Assembly (NCBI GenBank): GCA_031285295.1
Contig: JAITWK010000038.1
Coordinates: 86,235 to 150,234 of the forward strand
DNA length: 64,000 nucleotides
Source: Deltaproteobacteria bacterium
GTDB lineage: Bacteria; Desulfobacterota; Desulfovibrionia; Desulfovibrionales; Desulfovibrionaceae
Direction: 5' to 3'
A program made the position numbers and the translations under genes. The notes under the pieces are model-generated. The model saw only the letters and a list, made by a program, of their open reading frames with translations, was not told the origin of the DNA and searched no databases. Below, one piece after another: positions 53,880-63,902 of the stretch. Numbering within the stretch: position 1 is the first letter of the stretch; every line of letters begins with the position of its first letter.

Positions 53880-54004
53880 TCCCTTTGCCTCACAGCTTTT
53901 TTGCAATATCAGGGGCAGGCCCTGAGCGCCGAAATGGCATTTATACAAAGATAATAACCTCAAAAATCTAAGCGGTACGGTTCTGCAATGTCAAGTTCAA
54001 AGAA

Positions 54005-54547
54005 TCACAAATTAAAATATTCATGCAATAAAGGCAGCCGCTTGTCTTTGTCGGACAAAATCGGCGGAAAATCCGGCCAGTTTACAGCCAGTTGAGGATC
54101 TTTCCAAAAGATACCACTATCGTGACTGGGCGAATAATAGGCGTCAACCTTGTATTGAAGTTCGGTTTCCGGCTCAAGAGTCATGTAACCATGCGCAAAA
54201 CCACGCGGAACAAACAGGCGGTGCTTGTTTTCCGCACTCAGGATAAAGCTCTTCCAGAGGCCGAAGCTTGACGAATCCGGGCGTATATCAACAACAACGT
54301 CAAAAATAGCCCCGGCGGTGACCCACACATACTTGGCCTGGGCCGCTTCGCCGGTCTGAAAATGCAGACCGCGCACCACACCGGCCTTTTCCGACCTGGC
54401 GTGATTATCCTGCACGAAATCCGCTTTGAGGCCGGCCCGCTCCAGAACATCCCGGCGGTAGCCCTCCATGAAGAAGCCGCGATTATCGCCGATCACTTTG
54501 GGTTTGATTAACAGCAATCCGGCCAGTCCACCCGGCTCAACATCCAT
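54005..54547 (-). CDS. rfbC: dTDP-4-dehydrorhamnose 3,5-epimerase
   Basis: 180 residues; epimerises the dTDP-sugar on the way to dTDP-L-rhamnose. Contains QDNHARSEKAGVVRGLHFQ with the catalytic His, and FVPRGFAHGYMTLE. The other rfb genes are not adjacent. Same strand as qrcA, 125 bases upstream of it. Confidence 0.93.
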   Translation of the reverse strand: MDVEPGGLAGLLLIKPKVIGDNRGFFMEGYRRDVLERAGLKADFVQDNHARSEKAGVVRGLHFQTGEAAQAKYVWVTAGAIFDVVVDIRPDSSSFGLWKSFILSAENKHRLFVPRGFAHGYMTLEPETELQYKVDAYYSPSHDSGIFWKDPQLAVNWPDFPPILSDKDKRLPLLHEYFNL

Positions 54548-54700
54548 AAAACAGACCTCCCGCCGCTTGCGCGGCGAAATTTGTTATTCAATAAACGTCT
54601 AATAGCTTCTTTATAATAAGTTTGGAAGCCTAAAACACCTGGAATATCCGACCAAGGCTGTATGCACAAAGAGCAATTTTGTTCTCTGGCAAGGAAAAAA

Positions 54701-54780
54701 CTTTTTTTATGGAGGAAGAGTACCTTTTGGTACTCGACCGGAATAAAAATTTTTTTGACGCAGCCAGGGGGCAAAAGGGC
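54701..54780 (-). repeat. 80-bp interspersed hairpin repeat, copy B (3' of metF)
   Basis: Copy of the element at 11-90, here 9 bases past the metF stop codon. In this copy the minus-strand hairpin GAGTACC-AAAA-GGTACTC is perfect, which supports a terminator role. Confidence 0.6.
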
Positions 54781-54788
54781 CTTTGTGT

Positions 54789-55697
54789 TTACAGCCTGCC
54801 AACAGCCTCGGCAATACGCAGGCAGGTCTCGGATCTATTTAAGGTATACAGGTGAATGCCGGGCGCTCCCGCATCCAGCAGACGGCGAATCTGATCCACC
54901 GCAAAGCCTAGTCCGGCCTCGCGTACGGCCTCGGCCCCGCCCTGACGGTTGGCCTCCTCAAGCGCGATATACAGACGGGCGGGCACGTTGGCCCCGCAAA
55001 GCGCCAGCACATGCCGCAGCGACTCAAAGCTCTGGATGGGCAGCACGCCCGGTATGATCGGCTTGTTCACACCCATGGCGCGCAGTCTGGTAACCAGGTC
55101 GATATACTCGCGCGGATCAAAGAAAAGCTGTGTAACCACAAAATCGGCCCCGGCATCCAGTTTGGTCTTGATATGCCCGCGATCGTTCTCAAAACTGTCC
55201 GATTCCGGGTGCGGCGCGGGGTAACCGGCCACAGCCATACCAAAATCCGGAAAGCAGGAGCGGGTAAGGCGCACCAGATCGGAGGCATGTTTAAACGATG
55301 CGCCAAACCAGTCATACTGTGCGCCCGCAGTATTGGCCGCCCCGGTTCCCGGAGCCTGCTTGGGGGGATCGCCGCGCAAGGCCAGAATATTTTGCACACC
55401 AATGGCCCGCAGGCGCTCCAGAAATTCGGTTATGCTCTCGCGGGAGGCCCCCACGCAGGTAAGATGCGGCATTGGCTCAAAACCGCATTCTTCCTTAAGA
55501 CGCCGGCTGATCTCCACGGTATTGTCCTGGCTCCCGCCCCCGGCTCCGTAAGTTACGGAGGCAAAAAGCGGGTTAAGAGCCTTCAGCTTGACGGCTGTCT
55601 GCAAAAAGGACGGTACCTGCTCCGCATCCTTGGGCGGAAAAAATTCCAGAGAATAAAAAGGCTTGCTTGATTTTTGAATTAATTCGATGAGTTTCAA
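54789..55697 (-). CDS. metF: 5,10-methylenetetrahydrofolate reductase
   Basis: 302 residues; FAD enzyme producing 5-methyl-THF. Family blocks: SLEFFPPKD, SVTYGAGG, HLTCVGASRE, LRGDPP and DFVVTQLFFDPREY, then IPGVLPIQS. In sulfate reducers it also belongs to the methyl branch of C1 metabolism. Alone, followed by the repeat element. Confidence 0.95.
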   Translation of the reverse strand: MKLIELIQKSSKPFYSLEFFPPKDAEQVPSFLQTAVKLKALNPLFASVTYGAGGGSQDNTVEISRRLKEECGFEPMPHLTCVGASRESITEFLERLRAIGVQNILALRGDPPKQAPGTGAANTAGAQYDWFGASFKHASDLVRLTRSCFPDFGMAVAGYPAPHPESDSFENDRGHIKTKLDAGADFVVTQLFFDPREYIDLVTRLRAMGVNKPIIPGVLPIQSFESLRHVLALCGANVPARLYIALEEANRQGGAEAVREAGLGFAVDQIRRLLDAGAPGIHLYTLNRSETCLRIAEAVGRL

Positions 55698-55864
55698 AAT
55701 TTCCCCTCAATATTGTGGCAAGGTTATGATAATGCCACTAACAACGATACATCAAGATAAATTGATACGTCAACAACATATTAAATACACCTGGCAGTGC
55801 CTGCTTTTGCCCTGCCCTAACTCCTTGCGGCAAGCCTACCTTTAAGCTAAACGAATAATTAATT

Positions 55865-56860
55865 ATGTCACAACTGCCCGTTATCTTCCGATTGGCCGCA
55901 TTGGCGGCGATAATCACATTTGCTTTTCCCGTTTTCGCTACCGGGCAGCAGATCGATCCGGCTGTGCTGGAACTGGACAGACTGACCGCCCAGGAATTAA
56001 ACTGGCGCAGCCTGGCCCCCGGTCTGGAATTTCTGGAACTGAAGCTGGAAAAAAGCCGTACCGCGAGCGGTCAGATTCTGCTCAAAGCCATGCCGTCTCC
56101 CACGCTTGCTGCCGGATCAGATGACAAGAGGGACAACCCACACGCCGAACTGGCCGTACTGCGCTCCGATCCCGCGCAGGTCGAATACACGCTGCATATG
56201 GCTTCGGAGGACGGGTTGCGCTCTTCGCTGCGTGATCGGGCCAAACGGCACGGGCTGGTCGCAGCCATCAATGCGGGCATGTACCTGCCGGACAATTCAA
56301 GCAATACCGGCTATCTGCGCAGCGCCAGCCACACCAACAATGGCCGGGTGGTAAAAAATTTCGGCGCTTTTTTCCTGGCCGGGCCGCGCAAATCCGGCCT
56401 GCCCCCTGCCCGGCTGCTGGAAAAAAATCAGCTTGGGGATAAGCTAAACGAAAAAATTGCCGATTATGACATTGTGGCGCAAAATTACCGCCTGACCAGT
56501 GGGGAGCGGTCCATTCTCTGGCCCGATACGGCGGAAGCTTTCAGCATAAGCGCCCTGGGCCGTGACGCGCAAGGCCGAATTCTGTTCATAGCCTGCGAAA
56601 CCCCGCTTTCACCGCCGGATTTCGCGCGGTTGATTCTGGCTCTGCCCCTGGAGGCAGATTTGCTGATGTACCTGGAGGGCGGCGGCCAGGCCGGACTGGC
56701 GGTTCTGGATGCCGAAAACGCCAAACCGGCCGGGCTGAATACCGATACGGGACTTTATAAAGTCTGGAGCGGCAGACATAGCGGCCTGAGGCTGGGTGGG
56801 CTTGGCGGCGCAAACGAGCCGCCGCTACCCAATGTACTGGGATTGCGACTAAAAAAATAA
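55865..56860 (+). CDS. exported phosphodiester glycosidase (NAGPA/DUF2233) family protein
   Basis: 331 residues with a Sec signal peptide (LAALAAIITFAFPVFATG). Family markers are VAAINAGMYLPD (about 135-146), KNFGAFFL, and LLMYLEGGGQAGL near residue 270, the equivalent of the LDGGGS motif. Related proteins cleave N-acetylglucosamine phosphodiesters; a role on exopolysaccharide or peptidoglycan is conjecture. Confidence 0.75.
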   Translation: MSQLPVIFRLAALAAIITFAFPVFATGQQIDPAVLELDRLTAQELNWRSLAPGLEFLELKLEKSRTASGQILLKAMPSPTLAAGSDDKRDNPHAELAVLRSDPAQVEYTLHMASEDGLRSSLRDRAKRHGLVAAINAGMYLPDNSSNTGYLRSASHTNNGRVVKNFGAFFLAGPRKSGLPPARLLEKNQLGDKLNEKIADYDIVAQNYRLTSGERSILWPDTAEAFSISALGRDAQGRILFIACETPLSPPDFARLILALPLEADLLMYLEGGGQAGLAVLDAENAKPAGLNTDTGLYKVWSGRHSGLRLGGLGGANEPPLPNVLGLRLKK

Positions 56861-57050
56861 TACCGGAAAGTGCTGATAAAAATTTAATCAGCTTCTGCGT
56901 AAAGCAACCGGCAAGCGTCTGTTTGAACACATGTACAGCCAATTATAGGCTCTCTACTTGCAAAATGTATCAACTGCGCTTAAGATGCGGTATTAAAAAT
57001 GCGTGGATAGCGGCTGGATTTTGCTTTAGCCTGGCTGTAGCGGAGACGGG

Positions 57051-57896
57051 ATGATTTCACTTGTAGGCTTTGTTGTGGTGCTGGGCTCGGTGCTGGTCGG
57101 GTATATACTCGCCGGCGGCGATCCTATGATGATCATTCAACCGAACGAATTCATCATCATTTTCGGGGCGTCTTCCGGAGCCTTTGTAGCCTCATGTACC
57201 AACTATGCCTTTCGCCAGGCGCTGAAAGCCTTTCCAAAAATCATCAGCAACAATGCCCCTAACAAACTGACCTACATGCAAACCCTTTCCGTGCTGCATT
57301 CCCTGTTCAGCAAGATGCACCGTGAAGGCATCATCAGTATTGAAAAAGACATTGAAGATCCCAGAAGCAGCGCCATTTTCAGCAGTTCACCGCTGATCGC
57401 CAAAGATTTGCAGGCCTGTTACTTCATCAGTGATACCCTGCGTACCTTTCTGACCACCGGCAAAGCCGACGAGCTTGGCGAACTCATGGATATCGACGTG
57501 GAAAGCATCAACGCCGAAATGGAAGTTTCGCCGCACAACCTTGAAAAAATGGCTGAATCACTGCCCGGCATGGGTATTGTGGCCGCCGTGCTTGGCGTGG
57601 TGCTCACCATGTCCTATCTGGATTCGCCGCCTGAAGTGCTCGGTCACCATATCGGGGCGGCGTTGCTGGGTACCTTTCTTGGTATTTTGCTTTGTTACGG
57701 TATTTTCGCCCCCATATCCATCAAGCTGGCCAACCTGCAAAGAGAACGCCTTGCCTACTTCCGCTGCATCCGTGAATCGGTTATGGCCGCTCTGCGCGGG
57801 CTTTCGCCCATGATTGCCCTGGAATACGGCAGACGCGCCATCCCGCCGTATTTTCGGCCTACCTTCCTGGATATGGAAAAAACCCTCAAGGGTTAG
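57051..57896 (+). CDS. motA: flagellar motor stator protein MotA
   Basis: 281 residues with four membrane helices, a large cytoplasmic loop (about 60-160) and the conserved LPGMGIVAAVLGVVLTM segment. Couples ion flow to rotation with MotB. The ATG has GGAG five bases before. The gap to motB is nine bases. Confidence 0.94.
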   Translation: MISLVGFVVVLGSVLVGYILAGGDPMMIIQPNEFIIIFGASSGAFVASCTNYAFRQALKAFPKIISNNAPNKLTYMQTLSVLHSLFSKMHREGIISIEKDIEDPRSSAIFSSSPLIAKDLQACYFISDTLRTFLTTGKADELGELMDIDVESINAEMEVSPHNLEKMAESLPGMGIVAAVLGVVLTMSYLDSPPEVLGHHIGAALLGTFLGILLCYGIFAPISIKLANLQRERLAYFRCIRESVMAALRGLSPMIALEYGRRAIPPYFRPTFLDMEKTLKG

Positions 57897-57905
57897 GTAA
57901 ATTTT

Positions 57906-58610
57906 ATGTCCGGTTCATGGAAAGTTGCTTACGCCGACTTTGTTACGGCCATGATGGCTTTCTTCCTGCTCATGTGGATTCTTGCCCAGGTGCCGGAAGA
58001 GAAGCTCTCGGCTATTGCCGGGTATTTTAAAGAGGGAGGCCAGCTTGGCGCTTCCGGCACGGTTGTGCAGGACGCCACTTCTGTACCGCCCACCCCGGAC
58101 GGTTCCGAACAGCCCTTAAGCGAAAACGCCCGCAGCAGTATTGAAATCAGCCGCTTTATCACCGACAAACTGCGCCAGACCAACTTACAGGACAGCGTGC
58201 GCGTCACTCCCAGTGAGACCGGTGTGCTGCTGCGTGCGCAAAGCGGCGTGCTGTTTGCGAAAAACGGGGTGGATATCAACCAGAACGGCGATATCATCCT
58301 CGGCATTGCCGCAGCCGCCATCAAGCAGTTCAAGGTCAATCTGGTAGTGCGCGGGCATGCCGACGCCTCGGAATCCGGCAATCAATATTACCGCAACCAG
58401 TGGGAAATTTCGGCCATGCGCTCAGCTGTGGCCACAGAAAGCCTGATCACCAGATACCAGATCAGCCCCTCCATGCTGGCCAGCACTTTCTATGGAGCCA
58501 CCCGCCCCATTGTGCCGGATCAGGCCGGAGTGGTATCGCCGGAAAACCGCCGGGTCGAATTTTTCTTCCACCGTCCGGAGATAGCCATCAACATCTCCGG
58601 CGGTTACTAG
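57906..58610 (+). CDS. motB: flagellar motor stator protein MotB
   Basis: 234 residues. A single N-terminal membrane helix (YADFVTAMMAFFLLMWILAQ) contains the ion-binding Asp; the OmpA-like peptidoglycan-binding domain (about 100-225) has LVVRGHADASESG and SPENRRVEFF. Second gene of motAB. Confidence 0.94.
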   Translation: MSGSWKVAYADFVTAMMAFFLLMWILAQVPEEKLSAIAGYFKEGGQLGASGTVVQDATSVPPTPDGSEQPLSENARSSIEISRFITDKLRQTNLQDSVRVTPSETGVLLRAQSGVLFAKNGVDINQNGDIILGIAAAAIKQFKVNLVVRGHADASESGNQYYRNQWEISAMRSAVATESLITRYQISPSMLASTFYGATRPIVPDQAGVVSPENRRVEFFFHRPEIAINISGGY

Positions 58611-58651
58611 ACCGCGTTGTCACGGGATGATTTTTTGACAAAAAGGCGTTC

Positions 58652-59929
58652 GTGACTTTGCTGCGCGAAGGTTTTACTACCGGTACAGCAGCCGCCGCAG
58701 CCGCCAAGGCCGCGCTGGAGTTATTGCTGACCGGTACTGCTCCGGCGGCTGTCCAAATCACCCTGCCGCCTTTCGTTCTCCAATCAGATACAATCATACC
58801 AGTCAAAAACAAGCGGCTGTCCATACCTATTGCCGCCTGTAGTCTGGAAAAAAAACGGATTGGCCTTAACTGCGCCACTGCCGTGGTAATCAAGGACGGC
58901 GGCGACGATCCGGATTCCACCCACGGTATGCGTCTGGAAATGACCGTTGCTCTGGCTCCGTTCAACGCAGACGATTTAGCAAACTCACCAGAACTGGATT
59001 TGGGCCAAGGCGTCAAACTCAAGACCGGTCAGGGCATCGGGATAGTAACTTTGCCCGGTCTGCCCGTGCGTCCCGGTGAACCGGCGGTAAACCCGGAGCC
59101 GCGCAAGCAGATCGCTCTGGCGGCGCGGGAGGCGGCAAGCGCGGCCGGTTATCACGGCCCCATCCATCTGCTGTTACGCGCTCCGGAAGGCAGCATGCGA
59201 GCCGAGCGCACCCTCAATGCCCGTCTGGGAATTCTGGGCGGCATTTCCATTCTTGGCACGCACGGCATTGTCCTCCCATACAGCCACGAAGCCTGGCAAA
59301 CGGCCATCTGTCAGGGCTTCGACATCGCGGCGGCTCTGGATCTGGACCGGGTGGCCCTGAGCACCGGACGGCGCAGCGAACAAGCCTTGCAAAGGCTGTA
59401 TCCGGCCTGGCCGGAACAGGCTTTTATCCTGGCTGCCGACTTCGCCCGTTTTTCCATCAGCGAAGCGGCAAGGCGCGGCTTCCGGGAAATCGTCTGGGGC
59501 TGCTATCCCGGCAAGCTGCTTAAATTGGCACAGGGGCTGGAAAACACCCATGCCAACAGTGCCCCGGCAGATCTTGGCCTGATCCGGCAAATACTTGGAC
59601 AGTTAATTGAACCATTGCCCGTCCCCCCGGCTAAAACAGACTTTCTGGCTAACCTGACCGACATGCCCACAGTTCAGGGCATTTTCGACCGGCTGGAAGC
59701 GGAGAGCCTGCCAGGTACGTACGAGTTGGGAACCGTGAATCCCAGCTCTGGCAATCTTGGTACCAGACTGATCGAGCGTCTGGCCGCAAAGCTGGCGGAT
59801 CTGGCCCTCGCGAATCTGCGTACCTGGGCAAAAATCGGGCAGACGGGAGAGCAAAACGCCGCCCCGGCGATCACGCTTTGCCTGTTCAGGCCGGATGGCA
59901 GTTTGCTTTACAAGAGCGGCCCTAAATAG
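58652..59929 (+). CDS. cbiD: cobalt-precorrin-5B C1-methyltransferase
   Basis: 425 residues; anaerobic cobalamin pathway. Starts at GTG 58652 with the CbiD signature LREGFTTGTAAAAAA; also has NPEPRKQI and a long C-terminal part. First gene of cbiD-cbiET-cbiF; gaps of 16 and 10 bases indicate an operon. No cobalamin riboswitch recognised in the 41 bases upstream. Confidence 0.92.
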   Translation: MTLLREGFTTGTAAAAAAKAALELLLTGTAPAAVQITLPPFVLQSDTIIPVKNKRLSIPIAACSLEKKRIGLNCATAVVIKDGGDDPDSTHGMRLEMTVALAPFNADDLANSPELDLGQGVKLKTGQGIGIVTLPGLPVRPGEPAVNPEPRKQIALAAREAASAAGYHGPIHLLLRAPEGSMRAERTLNARLGILGGISILGTHGIVLPYSHEAWQTAICQGFDIAAALDLDRVALSTGRRSEQALQRLYPAWPEQAFILAADFARFSISEAARRGFREIVWGCYPGKLLKLAQGLENTHANSAPADLGLIRQILGQLIEPLPVPPAKTDFLANLTDMPTVQGIFDRLEAESLPGTYELGTVNPSSGNLGTRLIERLAAKLADLALANLRTWAKIGQTGEQNAAPAITLCLFRPDGSLLYKSGPK

Positions 59930-59945
59930 ATAGTGTTGCCCGAAC

Positions 59946-61394
59946 ATGAGCAACAAACACAAAATCAAAATTATCGGTCTGGGCGCAGGTTTGCCGGATA
60001 AAGCCGATCTGCGGGCCAACGGGCCGCTGCTCTGGCTGCCCTTATTGCGCGACTGCCAGGTAATCTGCGCCTCGCGGGGCCTGCTGGATCTGCTGCAAGC
60101 CAGCCGTAATGAACTTTGGCCGGATACAGATCCTGCCCGCCAGCAACCTTCGCCCTTATTCATTCCGATTGACGCGCGGCTGGAGGCATTAGCAGCCAGA
60201 CTGACCGCCTTGCGCGATCAGGGCGATAAAATCTGCGTTCTGGCCGGTGGCGATCCGCTCTTTTACGGTATCGGCTCCAGTCTGACCCGCTACTTTTCGC
60301 CGGATGAGCTTGAAATCCTGCCCGGCGTTTCTTCCATGCAAGAGGCCTGCGCCCGTCTGGCCCTGCCCTGGACGGATTTGCGCCACATTTCCCTGCATGG
60401 GCGTTCAGATTGGCAGGATTTCGACTGCGCGGCCCTGACCGGACACCCCATTTGCCTGCTTCTGGACGAAAAACACAGCCTGCTTGATCTGGCCACCCGG
60501 TTACTTGAACGCGGGCGGGCAAAATACCGCCTGCACTACTTCGGCGGGTTGGGATCGGCTAAAGAGCAGCATCTTGAGTTCGATTCTGAAGAATTATGCC
60601 AGACCGGACCGGGGCAAAAAAATTATTTGAAAGCTGCGGCTGAAAATCTTGCAAAACCCGGACTGGTTCTGCTGCTGCCAAAAACTTCATCCCGTGAATG
60701 GCCGCGCCCTTTTATGGGCATGCCGGACAATCTCTTTCAGCATGAAGCCGGGCTGATCAGCAAACAGCCCGTGCGGGCCGCCGCCCTGGCCGCCCTGCGC
60801 CTGCGCCCCTGGCACAGCTTGCTGGATATCGGGGCCGGTTGCGGATCGGTTGGCATCGAAGCCTGCGCCCTCCTGCCGGAAGGCCGGGTTTACGCCCTGG
60901 AAAAACATCCCGCGCGGGTGGCGCAAATTCTGTTCAACCGCCAAGCTTTGGGCGCGGTAAATCTGGAAGTGGTGCAAGCGGAAGCCGAAGAGGCAATCAG
61001 GACAAACAGCGCGGTATGCCCTCCGGCAAACGGCGCTAAACAGTCAGCAGCAAACAACCCGGCCCAGCTTCCGGCAAGCGGATCTGTGGATCGGATCTTC
61101 ATCGGCGGCGGGCTGAGCGGCGAAAAAGGCTGCAAACTGCTGGAGGCGGCCTGGGCTTATCTGGCTCCCGGTGGACGGCTTACTGCCGCCTGCGTGCTGC
61201 TGGGCAGTCTGGAAACCTGTAGGCGCGGACTGGAAAGGCTGGTCATGCAGGATAGACAGGCTGGACGGGATGACCAGACGGGGCAGATAGATATTTGCTC
61301 AATTCAGGCCGGGCTTGGCGCGGCGCTGGCCGGGGATACGCAGATCAAGGCGCTGAATCAGGTGTTTATACTGTCTGCGGATAAGAAGAAATAG
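59946..61394 (+). CDS. cbiET: cobalt-precorrin-7 C5/C15-methyltransferase (CbiE-CbiT fusion, CobL-like)
   Basis: 482 residues. The CbiE half (about 1-210) is a tetrapyrrole methylase with VLAGGDPLFYGIGSSL and EILPGVSSMQ; the CbiT half (about 255-440) has the SAM-binding LLDIGAGCGSVGIEA and decarboxylates/methylates C15. A Ser/Ala/Pro-rich insert (about residues 357-378) splits the CbiT domain. Confidence 0.92.
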   Translation: MSNKHKIKIIGLGAGLPDKADLRANGPLLWLPLLRDCQVICASRGLLDLLQASRNELWPDTDPARQQPSPLFIPIDARLEALAARLTALRDQGDKICVLAGGDPLFYGIGSSLTRYFSPDELEILPGVSSMQEACARLALPWTDLRHISLHGRSDWQDFDCAALTGHPICLLLDEKHSLLDLATRLLERGRAKYRLHYFGGLGSAKEQHLEFDSEELCQTGPGQKNYLKAAAENLAKPGLVLLLPKTSSREWPRPFMGMPDNLFQHEAGLISKQPVRAAALAALRLRPWHSLLDIGAGCGSVGIEACALLPEGRVYALEKHPARVAQILFNRQALGAVNLEVVQAEAEEAIRTNSAVCPPANGAKQSAANNPAQLPASGSVDRIFIGGGLSGEKGCKLLEAAWAYLAPGGRLTAACVLLGSLETCRRGLERLVMQDRQAGRDDQTGQIDICSIQAGLGAALAGDTQIKALNQVFILSADKKK

Positions 61395-61404
61395 AGAATA
61401 AAAC

Positions 61405-62193
61405 ATGACTCAATCAACATACAACGGCAAAGTCTGGTTCATCGGGGCCGGTCCCGGTGATCCGGAACTGATTACCCTCAAGGGGCACAGGCTGATCGCC
61501 GGGGCGGATCTGGTTCTTTACGCCGGGTCGCTGGTGCCGCCGCAAATTGTGGCTTGCGCCGGGGAAAAAGCCAAAGTGGTGGATTCATCCCCGCTAAATC
61601 TGGAGGAAACACATGCCCTGATCCGCGAGTGTGCGGCTACGGGCGGGTTAATCGCCCGCGTACATACCGGTGATCCTTCCCTTTACGGCGCGTTGCGTGA
61701 ACAGATTGCCCTGCTGGAGCGGGACGGTATCGCCTATGCGGTGGTGCCGGGGGTCAGCGCGGCTTTCGCGGCGGCAGCCGCCGCCACGGTGTCTCTTACC
61801 GTGCCGGAAAGCGTGCAATCGTTTGCCATCACCCGCCTGCCCGGACGCACCCCGGTGCCGGAAACCCAAAGCGTGCGCAGTTTGGCTGAACATGGCGGCA
61901 GCCTGGCTGTGTATCTTTCCGGAGCGGAAGCAACCAGGCTGCCCGGCGAGTTGCGCAAGGCGAATTTGCCGGAGGATACGCCCATTCTGGCCGCCTACCG
62001 CGTTGGCTGGCCCGAAGAAAAACTGCATTGGAGCAAACTGGCGGATTTGGATGATTTAATCGCGCGGGAAAACTGGATTGGTCAGGTGGTTTTTCTGGTG
62101 CTGCCCGGTGGGCGCAAGGATGAAGCAGGCCAAGCCGCCGCGAAATCAAAATTATATGACGCTACATTCAGTCACGGTTTTCGCCAGGTCTAA
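61405..62193 (+). CDS. cbiF: cobalt-precorrin-4 C11-methyltransferase
   Basis: 262 residues; tetrapyrrole methylase. WFIGAGPGDPELITLKG at the N-terminus, YAGSLVPP, HTGDPSLYGALREQ and VPGVSAAFAAAAA identify CbiF/CobM. Third gene in the cobalamin operon. Confidence 0.94.
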   Translation: MTQSTYNGKVWFIGAGPGDPELITLKGHRLIAGADLVLYAGSLVPPQIVACAGEKAKVVDSSPLNLEETHALIRECAATGGLIARVHTGDPSLYGALREQIALLERDGIAYAVVPGVSAAFAAAAAATVSLTVPESVQSFAITRLPGRTPVPETQSVRSLAEHGGSLAVYLSGAEATRLPGELRKANLPEDTPILAAYRVGWPEEKLHWSKLADLDDLIARENWIGQVVFLVLPGGRKDEAGQAAAKSKLYDATFSHGFRQV

Positions 62194-62270
62194 ATAATAA
62201 ACTCATTGCGTGACAACACTGTCCAAAGCAATTAAGACTTAAAACAATAAACCTATATCCTACATCAAAC

Positions 62271-63716
62271 ATGGAACACGAAATGGACAAACTGGCCTTT
62301 ACCCCGAAAAATTGTTGGGACGTTTATAACAGCAAAAAAGATGAAGCGGAAATACAAAAGCTTTCCGCCCGTTATCTGGATTTTCTTACCCGCTGCAAAA
62401 CCGAACGCGAAACCGTTGATTATCTGACCGAACGGCTGACGGCAGCCGGTTTTGACGTGGGCGGCTTCAAGTACGGCAAGGGTTTCAAAAGCTTGCAGGG
62501 CAAGGCCCTGTTCGCGGCCCGGCGCGGCAGCCTTGGCCCCAGCGCTGGCCTGCACCTGATTCTGGCCCATACCGATACGCCGCGCCTGGACCTCAAGCAG
62601 CGTCCCTTGCAGGAGCAAAGCGGCGTGGCCCAGGCCAAAACCCACTACTACGGCGGTATTCGCAAGTATCAATGGTTTGCCCGTCCTCTGGCCCTGCATG
62701 GCGTAGTCATCAAGGATGACGGCACTAGCGTTAAGGTAACGTTGGGCGAAAAACCCGGTGAGCCGGTTTTTGCCATCTCGGATCTTCTGCCGCATCTGGC
62801 CGCCAAGCAGATGGATCAGCCCTTGAGATCCGCCTTTGAAGCGGAAAAAATGAACCTGATTATCGGGCATAGACCGGAAGCGGATAAAACCGCCGCGAAA
62901 AAAACCGCCGCTGGCAAGAATGACAACGCGGACAGCGGCACTGGCAAGCAGGATAAAATCAAGAGCAATATTCTGCGCCTGTTGAACGAAAAATACGGCA
63001 TCCGCGAAGAAGATCTCTACTCGGCGGAATTGCAGGCCGTGCCAGCTGGTCCGGCCCTGGAAGTTGGCCTGGACGGCTCCATGCTGGGCGGCTTTGGTCA
63101 GGACGACCGCATCAACGTCTTTCTGGCTCTGGAAGCCATGCTGTCCAATCTGGCCGATAAAAGCGCCACGCCGCATACCCAGTGTCTGGTTTTTCTGGAC
63201 AAAGAGGAAATCGGCTCTGAAGGTTCCACTGGTGCCAAATCCCGCTTTTTCGAGTACTGCGTTCAGGATCTTATTGAAGCCTGGGAGCCCAAGGCCCGCT
63301 TTTCGGAAGTCATGCTCAAAAGCCGCGCCCTTTCAGCCGACGTGCACGCCGCCACCGACCCGGACTGGCAGGATTTGCACGAAAAGCTCAACGCGGCTCT
63401 GGTCGGCTACGGCCCCTGCTTCTGCAAGTTCACTGGCAGTCGCGGCAAGTATGAGGCCAACGACGCGCACCCGGAATATGTGGCCTGGCTGCGCGGCGTC
63501 ATGAACAAGGCGGGCATCCCCTGGCAGATGGCCGAACTCGGCAAGGTTGACAGCGGCGGCGGCGGAACCGTGGCCATGTACTTCGCCAATTACGGCATCA
63601 ATATTATCGACTGCGGCCCGCCAGTGCTTTCGATGCACAGCCCCTTTGAACTGACCAGCAAGGCCGATCTTTATGCCACTTGGTTGGCCTTCAGAGCGTT
63701 TTTGAATGCTAAATAA
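62271..63716 (+). CDS. M18-family zinc aminopeptidase
   Basis: 481 residues. Metal and catalytic motifs of M18 peptidases: LILAHTDTPRLDLKQ, the long insert domain, FLDKEEIGSEGSTGA, and the C-terminal MHSPFEL. A low-complexity Lys/Ala/Asp stretch (about 202-225) interrupts the insert domain. The start could be ATG 62271 or the ATG at 62283; neither has a strong ribosome site. Confidence 0.9.
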   Translation: MEHEMDKLAFTPKNCWDVYNSKKDEAEIQKLSARYLDFLTRCKTERETVDYLTERLTAAGFDVGGFKYGKGFKSLQGKALFAARRGSLGPSAGLHLILAHTDTPRLDLKQRPLQEQSGVAQAKTHYYGGIRKYQWFARPLALHGVVIKDDGTSVKVTLGEKPGEPVFAISDLLPHLAAKQMDQPLRSAFEAEKMNLIIGHRPEADKTAAKKTAAGKNDNADSGTGKQDKIKSNILRLLNEKYGIREEDLYSAELQAVPAGPALEVGLDGSMLGGFGQDDRINVFLALEAMLSNLADKSATPHTQCLVFLDKEEIGSEGSTGAKSRFFEYCVQDLIEAWEPKARFSEVMLKSRALSADVHAATDPDWQDLHEKLNAALVGYGPCFCKFTGSRGKYEANDAHPEYVAWLRGVMNKAGIPWQMAELGKVDSGGGGTVAMYFANYGINIIDCGPPVLSMHSPFELTSKADLYATWLAFRAFLNAK

Positions 63717-63731
63717 AAAAATTAGGGTTTA

Positions 63732-63877
63732 TTGGGGAGGCGCTGCCTCCCCAAACCCCTCCGGCAGGGGGTGTGACCCCCTGCACCCGCAACTTCCGAA
63801 AAGCGGCGAAGCCGCTTTCCGGCCATGAGGGGTCAAGGGGTGTAAACCCCTTGCGGGGTTTGGGGCGGAGCCCCAAA
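63732..63877. repeat. cluster of five consecutive hairpins
   Basis: Stems in order: TTGGGGAGGC/GCCTCCCCAA (63732-63754), CAGGGGGT/ACCCCCTG (63765-63783), AAGCGGC/GCCGCTT (63801-63817), AAGGGGT/ACCCCTT (63835-63852), TTTGGGGC/GCCCCAAA (63859-63877). The compact series resembles palindromic intergenic elements seen in Desulfovibrio genomes. It lies between the aminopeptidase and the next gene. Confidence 0.7.
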
Positions 63878-63902
63878 TCCCAAATCATCCCGGAGAAGCC
63901 GT

